NCBI RefSeq assembly: GCF_022808675.1
Contig: NZ_JAKZKV010000005.1
Coordinates: 1-64,000 of the forward strand
Reading direction: 5' to 3'
From: Parabacteroides sp. FAFU027
GTDB lineage: Bacteria > Bacteroidota > Bacteroidia > Bacteroidales > UBA7332
DNA: 64,000 nt
The first letter of the stretch is position 1. The number at the start of each line of letters is the position of its first letter. The translations under genes were made by a program, and so were the position numbers. Under the pieces are notes generated by a model. That model saw only the letters and a program-made list of their open reading frames with translations, ran no database searches and was not told the origin of the DNA. Of this stretch, positions 8,963 to 17,053 are shown piece by piece.

Positions 8963-8988
8963 TAACGATTACAGGCCTTAATCTTTTT

Positions 8989-9031
8989 GACAGTAGGGAA
9001 GTAGCTCTGTAAGCCGCTTTCCTACTGTTTT
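8989..9031 (+). terminator. Terminator of the radical SAM gene
   Basis: ACAGTAGGGAAG and CTTTCCTACTGT form a 12-bp imperfect stem followed by TTTTTATAT, 27 bp after the stop codon. Confidence 0.8.
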
Positions 9032-9163
9032 TATATATTGCTGATTCATCTTGAAACCTGCCTTTTTTTTGTATTTTTGCATTTCACGAAACAATAGATT
9101 AATGCCCCAAAATATCCTGCAATATGAATCTGATAGTATATCCAATATTTCAAAACTATCGGT

Positions 9164-9354
9164 ATGGGGCATAACGAATATGTCATTCGTCGCGATAAAA
9201 CATTGAGTGACATATTATTTATCGACAAATTCTTCGATGTGATTGTCGCCAACCCTCCTTATGGTGTAGATTGGAAGCTATACAGGATATTTTGGCCGAT
9301 TTGAACCGGTTAGAGGTTGGATTAAAGGATTTAGAAGTAAAATTGAGTATATAA
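9164..9354 (+). pseudogene. hsdM remnant (type I restriction methyltransferase)
   Basis: Two pieces of a type I N6-adenine methyltransferase are fused out of frame. The first (9164-9288 or so) reads ...FIDKFFDVIVANPPYGVDWK, with the NPPY catalytic motif IV. It then jumps frame into a C-terminal tail, AIQDILADLNRLEVGLKDLEV, ending at TAA 9352. The rest of the gene is missing, so this is an internal-deletion remnant. With the hsdS piece at 10255 it shows that a type I restriction locus once stood here, around the Fic gene. A TATTTTTG -7 box lies near 9075. Confidence 0.75.
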
Positions 9355-9369
9355 CATTATTCGGTAAAT

Positions 9370-10251
9370 ATGAACGGGCAGCAAAAAATATCCATACGTT
9401 TTTTCGACGATCGCGAAGTACGGGCATTATGGGACGAGCAAAACGCCAAATGGTGGTTTTCGGTGCTGGATATTGTAGCCGTGCTTACCGACCAAAACGA
9501 CTACTCCAAAACCCGTAACTATTGGAAATACCTGAAAGCTAAATTAAAGAAAGAGGGTAGTCAGTTGGTTAGTGCCACTACCCAACTGAAACTAACGGCA
9601 GCTGACGGTAAAAAGTACAAGTCGGATATGCTCGACTATAATGGCATTATTGCTTTAGGCAAAACTTTTCCCGGGATAAAGGCCAACCGCTTTATCGAAT
9701 GGTTTACCTATAGTGATGAAACGATCGACGGAAAAAGCAAAACAAAAGCCTATGCGCTGTTCGAAAGTTCGTTTATCGACAGCATAGAGGTGGGCACGAC
9801 CAAAGGTTTACAGCAAATCCATGCCTATTTGTTTGGTGGCTTGTACGACTTTGCCGGGCAAATCAGGCAAAAAAACATTTCGAAAGGCGGATTCCGATTC
9901 GCTATGTCGCAGTACCTCGATACCACATTAAAACAAATAGAAGCGATGCCCGAAAACACTTTTGATGAAATTGTAGATAAATATGTGGAAATGAACATTG
10001 CTCACCCCTTTATGGAAGGCAATGGTCGTAGCACCCGGATATGGTTGGATTTGATATTGAAAAAACGCCTGAAAAAATGCGTGGATTGGAGTAAAATAAG
10101 CAAAACGGATTATATGAACGCTATGGTGGCAAGTGCGGCAAAAAGTGATACCCTGAAAAAACTGCTGAACGCTGCCCTGACCGATCAAATTGACAGCCGC
10201 GAAATGTTCATGAAAGGAATTGATTACTCCTATTATTATGAAGAAAATTAA
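9370..10251 (+). CDS. Bro-N/antirepressor-like and Fic domain fusion protein
   Basis: This 293-aa protein joins two domains. Residues about 6-120 resemble the Bro-N/DinD-type antirepressor domain ([20 protein letters not shown]...NGIIALG). Residues about 130-270 are a Fic domain with the complete motif [12 protein letters not shown] (His212), which transfers AMP or another phosphate-linked group from a nucleotide to a protein target. I see no exact (S/T)xxxE(G/N) inhibitory motif; a near match, SYYYEEN, sits at the extreme C-terminus and could be the inhibitory helix. It lies between hsdM and hsdS remnants, a position where Bacteroidota type I loci often carry Fic or antirepressor-like genes. 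It could modulate restriction or act as a toxin. Confidence 0.85.
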   Translation: MNGQQKISIRFFDDREVRALWDEQNAKWWFSVLDIVAVLTDQNDYSKTRNYWKYLKAKLKKEGSQLVSATTQLKLTAADGKKYKSDMLDYNGIIALGKTFPGIKANRFIEWFTYSDETIDGKSKTKAYALFESSFIDSIEVGTTKGLQQIHAYLFGGLYDFAGQIRQKNISKGGFRFAMSQYLDTTLKQIEAMPENTFDEIVDKYVEMNIAHPFMEGNGRSTRIWLDLILKKRLKKCVDWSKISKTDYMNAMVASAAKSDTLKKLLNAALTDQIDSREMFMKGIDYSYYYEEN

Positions 10252-10254
10252 TAT

Positions 10255-10359
10255 GCAACTGACGATATATACAAACCATCGGGGATAGAATGACAGGGGG
10301 GGATTCCTGAGCATTGGGAAGTCAAAAGGGTAAAAGATTTCGCAACCGCAGTAAGTTGA
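10255..10359 (+). pseudogene. hsdS remnant (type I specificity subunit)
   Basis: The frame reads YKPSGIE, a stop, then GGIPEHWEVKRVKDF and another stop. This matches the start of HsdS target-recognition domains, YKxSGIEWxGxIPEHWEVKxxK, with the tryptophan codon changed to TGA. No further HsdS sequence follows. The remainder to 10499 is an open frame of unknown origin (LSQLFDDFEHTIQNPDIPYI). Confidence 0.75.
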
Positions 10360-10668
10360 ATCCATTTTTTCTACAAGAAACAAAAGGCAATTTATCGCAA
10401 TTGTTTGATGATTTTGAGCATACTATTCAAAATCCTGACATCCCTTATATACAAAAAGATTCAGATCTTTCATCAGCCGCAGAATCACCGATTGGATAAT
10501 TGATTCCCTCATTTTTGTATTTTGTAGGATTGGAGGATTTTAGGACATATCGGAAATGAATTCCTCAAATCCGATATGTCCTCTTTTCCTCATTTATGAG
10601 AACATAGTACAATTAACGCCTTATGTGCTAAGATTTAATTTGATGATCCCTTGGGAGCTTCTGATTTA
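10360..10668. other. Short unassigned stretch with a strong inverted repeat
   Basis: After the hsdS remnant, an open frame to 10499 encodes a peptide I cannot place. At 10542-10554 and 10570-10582 the arms AGGACATATCGGA and TCCGATATGTCCT form a 13-bp perfect stem followed by TTTTCC, which may end plus-strand transcription between convergent genes. Confidence 0.55.
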
Positions 10669-11061
10669 TTATCTTTCCTCCCATTTGATATTTAGAAAAT
10701 CGTACATGTCCTCGATACCGTCAATTCCAAAACAGAAATTATTTTCAATAAATGCTTCTGTTTCAGTACTTATTGCATAAATAGCCTCTTTAAGCCTTTT
10801 TTCATTGGGTATCATTTCTTCATCTTCAGTTCCTTCATGAATGATATCGCAGGTTTCATCGCGTTTTAATGACTTTAAATCTATTCTTGCATAGAATTGA
10901 AACATTGCAATCCAGGCTAATATCTCAGCTTTCGTGAGCATGTTGAATTTATCAAGAAGTTCTACCTTTGAAGTAGCAGATAGCCTAGTCTTGCTTAACC
11001 TCAGATTAACAGCAAGTTTGTCGTGCTTTATTTGTTTTGATTTCTTCATTTTACATTTCAT
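10669..11061 (-). CDS. Unknown 130-aa protein
   Basis: I do not recognise this protein. It has a very basic N-terminus (MKCKMKKSKQIKHDKLAVNLRLSKTR) and an acidic centre and C-terminus (DIIHEGTEDEEMIPNEKR). No signal peptide or membrane segment is visible. Its ATG overlaps the stop of the small upstream frame at 11058 (ATGA), indicating translational coupling. The pair resembles small two-gene modules such as mobilisation accessory or toxin-antitoxin genes, but no motif supports either. Confidence 0.6.
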   Translation of the reverse strand: MKCKMKKSKQIKHDKLAVNLRLSKTRLSATSKVELLDKFNMLTKAEILAWIAMFQFYARIDLKSLKRDETCDIIHEGTEDEEMIPNEKRLKEAIYAISTETEAFIENNFCFGIDGIEDMYDFLNIKWEER

Positions 11062-11315
11062 TTTAATAGTGATTTAATTTGTTCTTTTTCTACTGTAGTC
11101 ATTCCCTGTATGGATGACTTTACCATTTCCATTTCTTTTGCTTTAATTTCGACCTCCTTTTCTACTTTGAGAGCGTTCAGATTCTCCAGCCATCTTTAAC
11201 AAATCTCAATCTGTTTAATACACTTTGCAACTATTACTTCAGCAGTTGCATTTGCTGAAAACCAAGTACCAAACTTTTTGATTGATTCTTGACGGGACAA
11301 ATTTGTTTTTGTCAT
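11058..11315 (-). pseudogene. Small gene interrupted by an in-frame stop
   Basis: Read on the minus strand from ATG 11315, the frame gives MTKTNLSRQESIKKFGTWF...KQIEIC, then TAA, then continues in the same frame as RWLENLNALKVEKEVEIKAKEMEMVK...EQIKSLLK to a TGA at 11058. The single stop in an otherwise continuous, highly charged helical frame suggests a nonsense mutation in an 85-aa gene. The stop overlaps the start of the following 130-aa gene. Two separate tiny genes would be the alternative. Confidence 0.55.
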
Positions 11316-11392
11316 GCGTTGTTTTTTAATTGTTTTGTGTCATATTGACATTGCAAAGGTGCTAGTATCTGAATCAGTTTATGGGTAAAAAA

Positions 11393-11440
11393 AATCCTGC
11401 AATTTTTCTCCCTTTAAACCGAGAGGAAAATTGCAGGATT
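11393..11440 (-). terminator. Strong terminator after the 266-aa gene
   Basis: AATCCTGCAATTTT and AAAATTGCAGGATT form a long perfect stem. On the minus strand it is followed by TTTTTTACCC, as expected for ending the gene at 11461-12261. Confidence 0.85.
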
Positions 11441-11460
11441 ATACAGTAGTCAAAAACTAC

Positions 11461-12261
11461 TTACCACACGTAATATTGATTGATCTTGTTTATAGAGTAT
11501 TCTTTATAAGGTTTCATATATCCTTTTAGAGTATCATCCGAGTGTAATAATTCCTTATTACAGGATAATCCAATGAAATAAATAAGCCTGGACACAAGCA
11601 ATTTTTTGTTATACGAAACAGAACTTCCTTTTTTAGTCTTTCCCTTTACATTGAGTACAACATCTAACACATAAAGAAACTTATTTGCAAAGAACCACAA
11701 GTGAGCTGAATCTCTTTCATCCGTTGAGTCAAAAATAATTCGTCTGGGACTCCGTAATTTACTTCCATTATCTATTTTAGAAACTTCGTCTTTACAGAAA
11801 TCATACAGTAGATTAATGACAACCGTGTTGTCAATCGTTGTACTTTGCTTGCCTACAACTTTAATAGAAATGGCTTCGTTCTCCTGTCGATTATCTTCTA
11901 TAGCTTTGATAAACTTTATCAGTTGATCCTCTGGATTATCAATCCTTCGACCTCCACCTTTATCACACATTCCGCAAGTATAATCATAGATAAACAGCAA
12001 TAAGTACCAGAATTTCTCAACATCTAAACCTAATCCAATTAATGTAGCAGGAATGTTCTCGTCTTTCTCGAATTTAGTTTGATCGAATTTCGCTTTCAGT
12101 ACTCTGTTATACCTCGTCTCAAATGTACCAATGTGTGAATAAGGATCGCTACCTTCATCGTAATACTTGTAAGGAAAGAAGTTTGGCATTACTTCATATA
12201 CATATTCGAGTAATGCGTTGTCTATGGTGGAGTTCTCTGTCATTGTATTTCTTTTTTGCAC
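11461..12261 (-). CDS. Unknown 266-aa protein
   Basis: I do not recognise a named family. The protein may start at residue 1 (MQKRNT) or at Met7 (MTENST, ATG at 12243), which is the more natural start. It contains a CGMCDKGGGRR segment (residues about 95-105) with two cysteines, not enough for a zinc site alone, and a mixed helical C-terminus. It has no signal peptide. Proteins of this general look are common in Bacteroidota islands. It stands alone, closed by a strong terminator, just downstream of the McrBC operon on the same strand. Confidence 0.65.
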   Translation of the reverse strand: MQKRNTMTENSTIDNALLEYVYEVMPNFFPYKYYDEGSDPYSHIGTFETRYNRVLKAKFDQTKFEKDENIPATLIGLGLDVEKFWYLLLFIYDYTCGMCDKGGGRRIDNPEDQLIKFIKAIEDNRQENEAISIKVVGKQSTTIDNTVVINLLYDFCKDEVSKIDNGSKLRSPRRIIFDSTDERDSAHLWFFANKFLYVLDVVLNVKGKTKKGSSVSYNKKLLVSRLIYFIGLSCNKELLHSDDTLKGYMKPYKEYSINKINQYYVW

Positions 12262-12614
12262 AAATGTACAAAAACAAGAATTTCCTCAGTTCATAGATAT
12301 TGCAGAGGTTGGTTATATGATAAATAAAAACGACTCATTCTTGGAAAAGATTGAGTCGTTGATGTTCTCATATTTAAATACATCTACATCTGAATGTGAA
12401 ATCAAATAGAATACTTAAGTATGGATACAAAGCTAAAGGCTTCTTTAAGAACGGATTAGAGTTTGCCTCTGTGCTTTAAACGCTTGTGGTAAATCTAACC
12501 TCAATCTGTTTGATTTTCTGTCATGTACTTAGAAGTTTGTATTGAAAGATCCTGATCTGACCCTAAAAGTTAATTCTAACTTTTGGGGTGCAGTTCAAAA
12601 CCCAGAATAGTAGA
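12262..12614. other. Gap downstream of mcrC with two inverted repeats
   Basis: This 353-bp stretch has no gene I can support. AACGACTCA and TGAGTCGTT (about 12329-12361) form one hairpin. CCCTAAAAGTTA and TAACTTTTGGGG (12561-12588) form another with a 4-nt loop, probably ending the mcrC transcript although no clear T-run follows. A 63-codon plus-strand frame crosses the area but looks random. Confidence 0.5.
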
Positions 12615-13934
12615 TTATAATTTAATAATATTCTCAATTTGCTCTTTCTCATCTTTTGTGAGATTAAATGGAATAACTTCCAACTTTAGATCTCCTTCAT
12701 AAATAAAATGGTCGAGTTTTTTTGTGAAATTTGGATTGCAAGGGTAAAGCAAAACCAATCTTGGTTCTTGTGATTCTGTAGTATATTTTTTCCCGTATGC
12801 ATACAACTGGTACATATCTGCTTGTGAAATATTGTAGTTTTTTCTTTCGGCAAATTCATCCAATAGTTTCCATTTTGTGTCAATTATTTTTTTTTGATAC
12901 ACGCCGCTATCAACAACGATGTCTGGTCGTAAACCAAAACGCTTATCACGTCGGTGTTCTTCAACTAAAAAATAAGATTTGTCTTGAGTTTTTATTTTGT
13001 AACCTTCAGAATATTTCTTGAATAGATAAGCCAAATAATCTTCAAATATCTTTTCCATCGGAAACAAGATTGCCATGTTTAAATTGTCTCCTTTGAAATT
13101 GGTAAATGACTTATTCGTTAAAAAAATTTCGGACCATTCAACAATGGTCTTATAGTTCATTAATAGTCGACTTGACAAATTAATTTTTGAAAAGTCGTAT
13201 TTAATGTCTGTTGAACTATCAACATCTTCAAGGTGAGATAAAATTTTGTTGATAGAGTATATATTCCGATAATTATTTGAGAGTCTCAATAACTTCAGAA
13301 GTGTCGATTTGATAATTCTATTTAGTGAAATATTTGGTGAGTATTCAGAAAACTCACAATAGAAATGGGTTATGTTTGAATGATTCCTTTTTATGTTTTC
13401 GGTAATTTTCAATTTGCCCTTTAAAACAGAAATATTATCCTCTTGCAAAATGTAATCGTGCTTAATTCCATGCTGCATCTTGTTTTCAACTTCTTCGATA
13501 TACGAGTTGATAAATACTTCTAGAATTGGAAAGTCCTTGGACGTTTCCAAATGAGCTTTGCTTATATTGACAAAAGGAGAGTTCTTTAAATGCCTTAACA
13601 TTCTTAGGAAAATCTTCTTTGTGTCGGCTTCTTCGTTTTTGCTTTTGTTGAGATGAATTTTAGGGAGTATTTCAAGATGTAACCCTTCCTTCGTCTCAAT
13701 CACTCCAACATAATTTTTTACTCTGATTTGCCGTTTTCTTCCTTTGGCTGAAAGTGTAAATGGCTTTTCACTGTCTTTAGAATCGTCTTGATTGTTTGAT
13801 ATGTATTTGTAGAGTGAATCAAAATGATTGGCTGGTAAATAAATTTCTTGCAGGAGATAATTCTCTACATCACCGTAATCTTCCTTGGAACGAATAATGC
13901 CATATTCACATATATTATATGATGCCTTTTTCAA
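12615..13934 (-). CDS. mcrC: McrC-like restriction nuclease subunit
   Basis: This 439-aa protein is the nuclease partner of the McrB-like motor encoded just upstream. The C-terminal half has a PD-(D/E)xK nuclease core: RPDIVVD near residue 340 and IIDTKWK near residue 351, giving the Asp, Asp and Lys of the active site. The N-terminal part has the McrC beta-rich layout (VGVIETKEGLHLEILPKI). McrC inserts into the McrB hexamer, stimulates nucleotide hydrolysis and cuts DNA after translocation. It begins 3 bp after the McrB stop. Length fits McrC proteins, and all core residues appear intact. Confidence 0.92.
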   Translation of the reverse strand: MKKASYNICEYGIIRSKEDYGDVENYLLQEIYLPANHFDSLYKYISNNQDDSKDSEKPFTLSAKGRKRQIRVKNYVGVIETKEGLHLEILPKIHLNKSKNEEADTKKIFLRMLRHLKNSPFVNISKAHLETSKDFPILEVFINSYIEEVENKMQHGIKHDYILQEDNISVLKGKLKITENIKRNHSNITHFYCEFSEYSPNISLNRIIKSTLLKLLRLSNNYRNIYSINKILSHLEDVDSSTDIKYDFSKINLSSRLLMNYKTIVEWSEIFLTNKSFTNFKGDNLNMAILFPMEKIFEDYLAYLFKKYSEGYKIKTQDKSYFLVEEHRRDKRFGLRPDIVVDSGVYQKKIIDTKWKLLDEFAERKNYNISQADMYQLYAYGKKYTTESQEPRLVLLYPCNPNFTKKLDHFIYEGDLKLEVIPFNLTKDEKEQIENIIKL

Positions 13935-13937
13935 TTC

Positions 13938-15782
13938 TTAATTTATTTTGGTTTTTGTATAGATGGAAGTGAAAAATTCGACAGAAACATCATCATACTT
14001 TTGAAACAGGATATTTCCATTCAATTGATAAATGGTTTTTTCTTCAAAGCCGTCAATATCCTTACCAAACAAATTCCTCTGGTCAGAAGTTGGATTACTC
14101 ACAACTACTTTGTTTTCTTTTGCTTTATTGAATTCGTTGTTGTCACCTAAAACAAGTTGAATCTTTTCATAGTCTCCATAGAAATACTCTTCAAGTAATG
14201 GTATAATTCTGTTTCTGAAAACTTTACATAACTGATTTTTTGATTCAACGTTTATTAAATAAGCGTGACCAATCATGTGGTCTTTGTCAAGCAGAATTTG
14301 AATTCTTGCATTGATTGTTTCCAAAAGTTTTTGCAAGTCAATTCCTTCAATATTGTTGTTTAGCAATGTATGGTCTGGAGCATACTCGATGAATTCAAAT
14401 CTTCTTCTCAATGCTGTATCAACAAGTGCAATTGATTTGTCGGCAGAATTCATTGTGCCGAGAATGAAAAGGTTGTTTGGCACTCCAAAATCTTCTTCAC
14501 AGTCTATACCTGAATAAGTGAGTTTTACTTTTATTTCTTCGGCCTCGCCTACTCGTTTAGATTTTTCAATAAGAGTAATTAACTCTCCGAATATTTTAGA
14601 AATATTCCCTCTGTTGATTTCATCTATGATTAAAATATAATTCTTATCAGAATTGTCAGCCTTCTTTGCTTCATTGCATATCTTTTTAAAGATTCCATCC
14701 TCTATTCTATATTCAACCTGGCCATTTGAATTAACAGCGGATTTAATTCCCTCAACAAAATCTTCATAAGAGTAAGACTGATGGAATGTGACGAACTGAA
14801 TTTGTCCTGCTGTAACCAACTTGTCAAATTCCTGTTTAGCTTCGACTCTTTTTGCAGGATTGGCTTTCTGTTCTGAAATTATTTCACTCACGTCTCTACC
14901 TGTTACTATTGATAAAGCATGATTAATTGCATTGTGAGTTTTGCCCGTCCCTGGGGGGCCATATAAGATTTGATTTAGAGCCATATTGTAAATATTTGAG
15001 AGTTCTTTTGAGATATTTTCTAGAATGTCTTTTAGGCTTTGGTTTATACTGAGATTTGAAATTGTTGTCTGCGCCTCTGAAGGATTAGTAATTATTTCTA
15101 ATGCTGTGACAAAGTTTGTTCTGCCTTGTCTTGAAACTATCCCATCAATAGCTCTTTTGAAATTGTCAGCAGCTGTATCTACTTGTCTGTTATTGTAATA
15201 ATCTTTTACAACATTCCAATCAATACGACCTGGAAAATCAGCATCATTCATATTCAACCCTTTGATCACGTCATAAGGATTGTAATTGTTATTGTTTTTA
15301 TTGAAGTAGCTAAAAAAGTAAAGATGTTCAGGCGTAGAAATTAAATGATTGAATGAATAAGATTGTCTCAGCTCTCTCCAATAATCTGCAAACCCTTTGT
15401 AAAGTTTATCTTTTAGTTTCAAGCTGTTCTTGAGCAAAATCAAACAACGATGAATTTCATAATTAGCGTCACCATCAGGAATTCCAAACTTTTCCAAATC
15501 ATTGTAAGTAAGCTTTCCTAATGCAGTTAATTGTATGCTATTTGAATCAAGTAAATGAGAACTTCTTAAATCAATTCTTGCCTGATCTGTTGCTCTTGGA
15601 GTTGGTAAATTTAGAGTTCCATTGTCTGAAACTTGTTTCATCCATGTGTGTGCATTATTGAATTTCCGCATCGAAGAACCGAAAGGGTCAAGCGGTTTTC
15701 CAGGTCTGATTGCATTTCCCGAACCAATGGCAATAATCCAATCTTTAAATGCTTCGCTATTTATTTTTGAAAACCAAATCAT
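13938..15782 (-). CDS. mcrB: McrB-like AAA+ restriction motor protein
   Basis: This 614-aa protein has an N-terminal region of about 260 residues with no family I can name, likely the DNA-recognition part, followed by an AAA+ NTPase. Walker A is YGPPGTGKTH (near residue 275), Walker B is LIIDEINRGNISKIF (near residue 388), and the McrB-type sensor MNSADKS is near residue 443, followed by the arginine-rich ALRRRFEF. The family uses GTP and translocates DNA until McrC cuts. It starts 3 bp after the second methyltransferase gene, so all are co-translated. The unusual N-terminus may read an unmodified sequence rather than methylcytosine, given the methyltransferases beside it. Confidence 0.93.
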   Translation of the reverse strand: MIWFSKINSEAFKDWIIAIGSGNAIRPGKPLDPFGSSMRKFNNAHTWMKQVSDNGTLNLPTPRATDQARIDLRSSHLLDSNSIQLTALGKLTYNDLEKFGIPDGDANYEIHRCLILLKNSLKLKDKLYKGFADYWRELRQSYSFNHLISTPEHLYFFSYFNKNNNNYNPYDVIKGLNMNDADFPGRIDWNVVKDYYNNRQVDTAADNFKRAIDGIVSRQGRTNFVTALEIITNPSEAQTTISNLSINQSLKDILENISKELSNIYNMALNQILYGPPGTGKTHNAINHALSIVTGRDVSEIISEQKANPAKRVEAKQEFDKLVTAGQIQFVTFHQSYSYEDFVEGIKSAVNSNGQVEYRIEDGIFKKICNEAKKADNSDKNYILIIDEINRGNISKIFGELITLIEKSKRVGEAEEIKVKLTYSGIDCEEDFGVPNNLFILGTMNSADKSIALVDTALRRRFEFIEYAPDHTLLNNNIEGIDLQKLLETINARIQILLDKDHMIGHAYLINVESKNQLCKVFRNRIIPLLEEYFYGDYEKIQLVLGDNNEFNKAKENKVVVSNPTSDQRNLFGKDIDGFEEKTIYQLNGNILFQKYDDVSVEFFTSIYTKTKIN

Positions 15783-15784
15783 AT

Positions 15785-17053
15785 TTATTTGTTATTCTTT
15801 TGGGCTATGAATAAATATTCGTTTAGCTCTTGTGCTTTATGTCCGTTAAAACTTTGATAGTTCAATCTTTTAATTGGTATTGTTTTAAATGAACCCCGCA
15901 CAAAAAGTTCACTATTAAAAAGGGATTCAATTTTTTCGATTCCATTTTTATCTTTTGAAGGAATACTGTTGTTAGAATGGTTTCTTCCATTAAAGTAACT
16001 CATCATTACATACTCAGTATTGGCATCCTTAATAAGATTCTCAAGAGATGGGATAAAAAGTGAGCTTTGACAAAAAGTCGATTTGAAATCTTTCTCCAAA
16101 TTTTGTCCCCTTACGAATTCAACATTATTGAAGTAATCTTCTAAGGATTCTATTTCGCAGTAATCACAAATTAAGTTTAACATGAAGTAATATGATGTGT
16201 ATTGTCTGAAATTATAAGGAGGGTCAATATATATAAGTTTATGTGACCTTATTTCCTTTATAAACTCCAGTGAGTCCTGTTCTTTTCCAATAATGTGTTT
16301 ATTTTCTGTTGAAATAACATCATCAAAAGGCGGCAAGCGAAGAAACAATTTCTTTAGTGCCCTAGAATCAAAAGTATCTCTTGGAAAATCATGAAATGTT
16401 CCTTGAGTGTTGCTGACTTTTTCAATTGATTCTGCAAGAATACTTACAAGCAAAAGATATTGAACTTCATTCAGTAGCTTTTCTTTCTTCCAATGCAAAA
16501 GTTTATTTATAATGAGGTCAATTCGTTTTCCGTTTTCAGGTGTGAAGAATCTTCTCTTTCCGCTTGTGCCTCTTAAACTTTTGTAGTGGCTATTTTTACC
16601 TTCAGGTGTATATGTGTCAAAAAAAAATGTATGTCTGAATTGCTTTGGTATTTCTGAAGCTGTAATATGATTTAAATAATTTAGAATGGTTACTAAATTC
16701 TTGTAGGTAGAATAATTACGCTTATCATCAAGAAAAGAAAACCCATCTTTGCCTTTTAAGTTTAACAGAGAATCATCAACTCCAATGCAGAATTTTGACT
16801 CATCAATATTCAACTCATTAAAGTCGAAAGAAGGTATTGAGTTGTTTTTCAAATAACTAACTCCAAAGGCATAAGAGAACTTATTAATGTCGTTTGCAAT
16901 CACTCTGTATCCACTTCTTTTCAGTGCCATTGATACAGATAGTGTTCCGGCGAAAATATCGCATATCCAATCTCCTTGGTTGCAAATTTTGCCTACTTCA
17001 GTTAGTATAGGTTCAATTATAGAATTTTTATTTCCTAAATATCTTTGTATCAC
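15785..17053 (-). CDS. DNA adenine methyltransferase, D12 class (second of a pair)
   Basis: This 422-aa enzyme should methylate adenine at N6 in a specific sequence. It has the N-terminal RYLGNKNSII motif, the AdoMet-binding motif I DIFAGTLSVS (residues about 32-41), IANDINKFSYAF next to it, and the catalytic motif IV DPPYNFRQY (Asp277). This order is that of the alpha/D12 group. It is a clear paralogue of the next gene upstream, with YLGxK, NDxxKFxYAF and DPPYxxxQY in the same order. The start overlaps the end of that gene by 4 bp (ATGA). Two such enzymes usually protect the two strands of an asymmetric site. Confidence 0.92.
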   Translation of the reverse strand: MIQRYLGNKNSIIEPILTEVGKICNQGDWICDIFAGTLSVSMALKRSGYRVIANDINKFSYAFGVSYLKNNSIPSFDFNELNIDESKFCIGVDDSLLNLKGKDGFSFLDDKRNYSTYKNLVTILNYLNHITASEIPKQFRHTFFFDTYTPEGKNSHYKSLRGTSGKRRFFTPENGKRIDLIINKLLHWKKEKLLNEVQYLLLVSILAESIEKVSNTQGTFHDFPRDTFDSRALKKLFLRLPPFDDVISTENKHIIGKEQDSLEFIKEIRSHKLIYIDPPYNFRQYTSYYFMLNLICDYCEIESLEDYFNNVEFVRGQNLEKDFKSTFCQSSLFIPSLENLIKDANTEYVMMSYFNGRNHSNNSIPSKDKNGIEKIESLFNSELFVRGSFKTIPIKRLNYQSFNGHKAQELNEYLFIAQKNNK

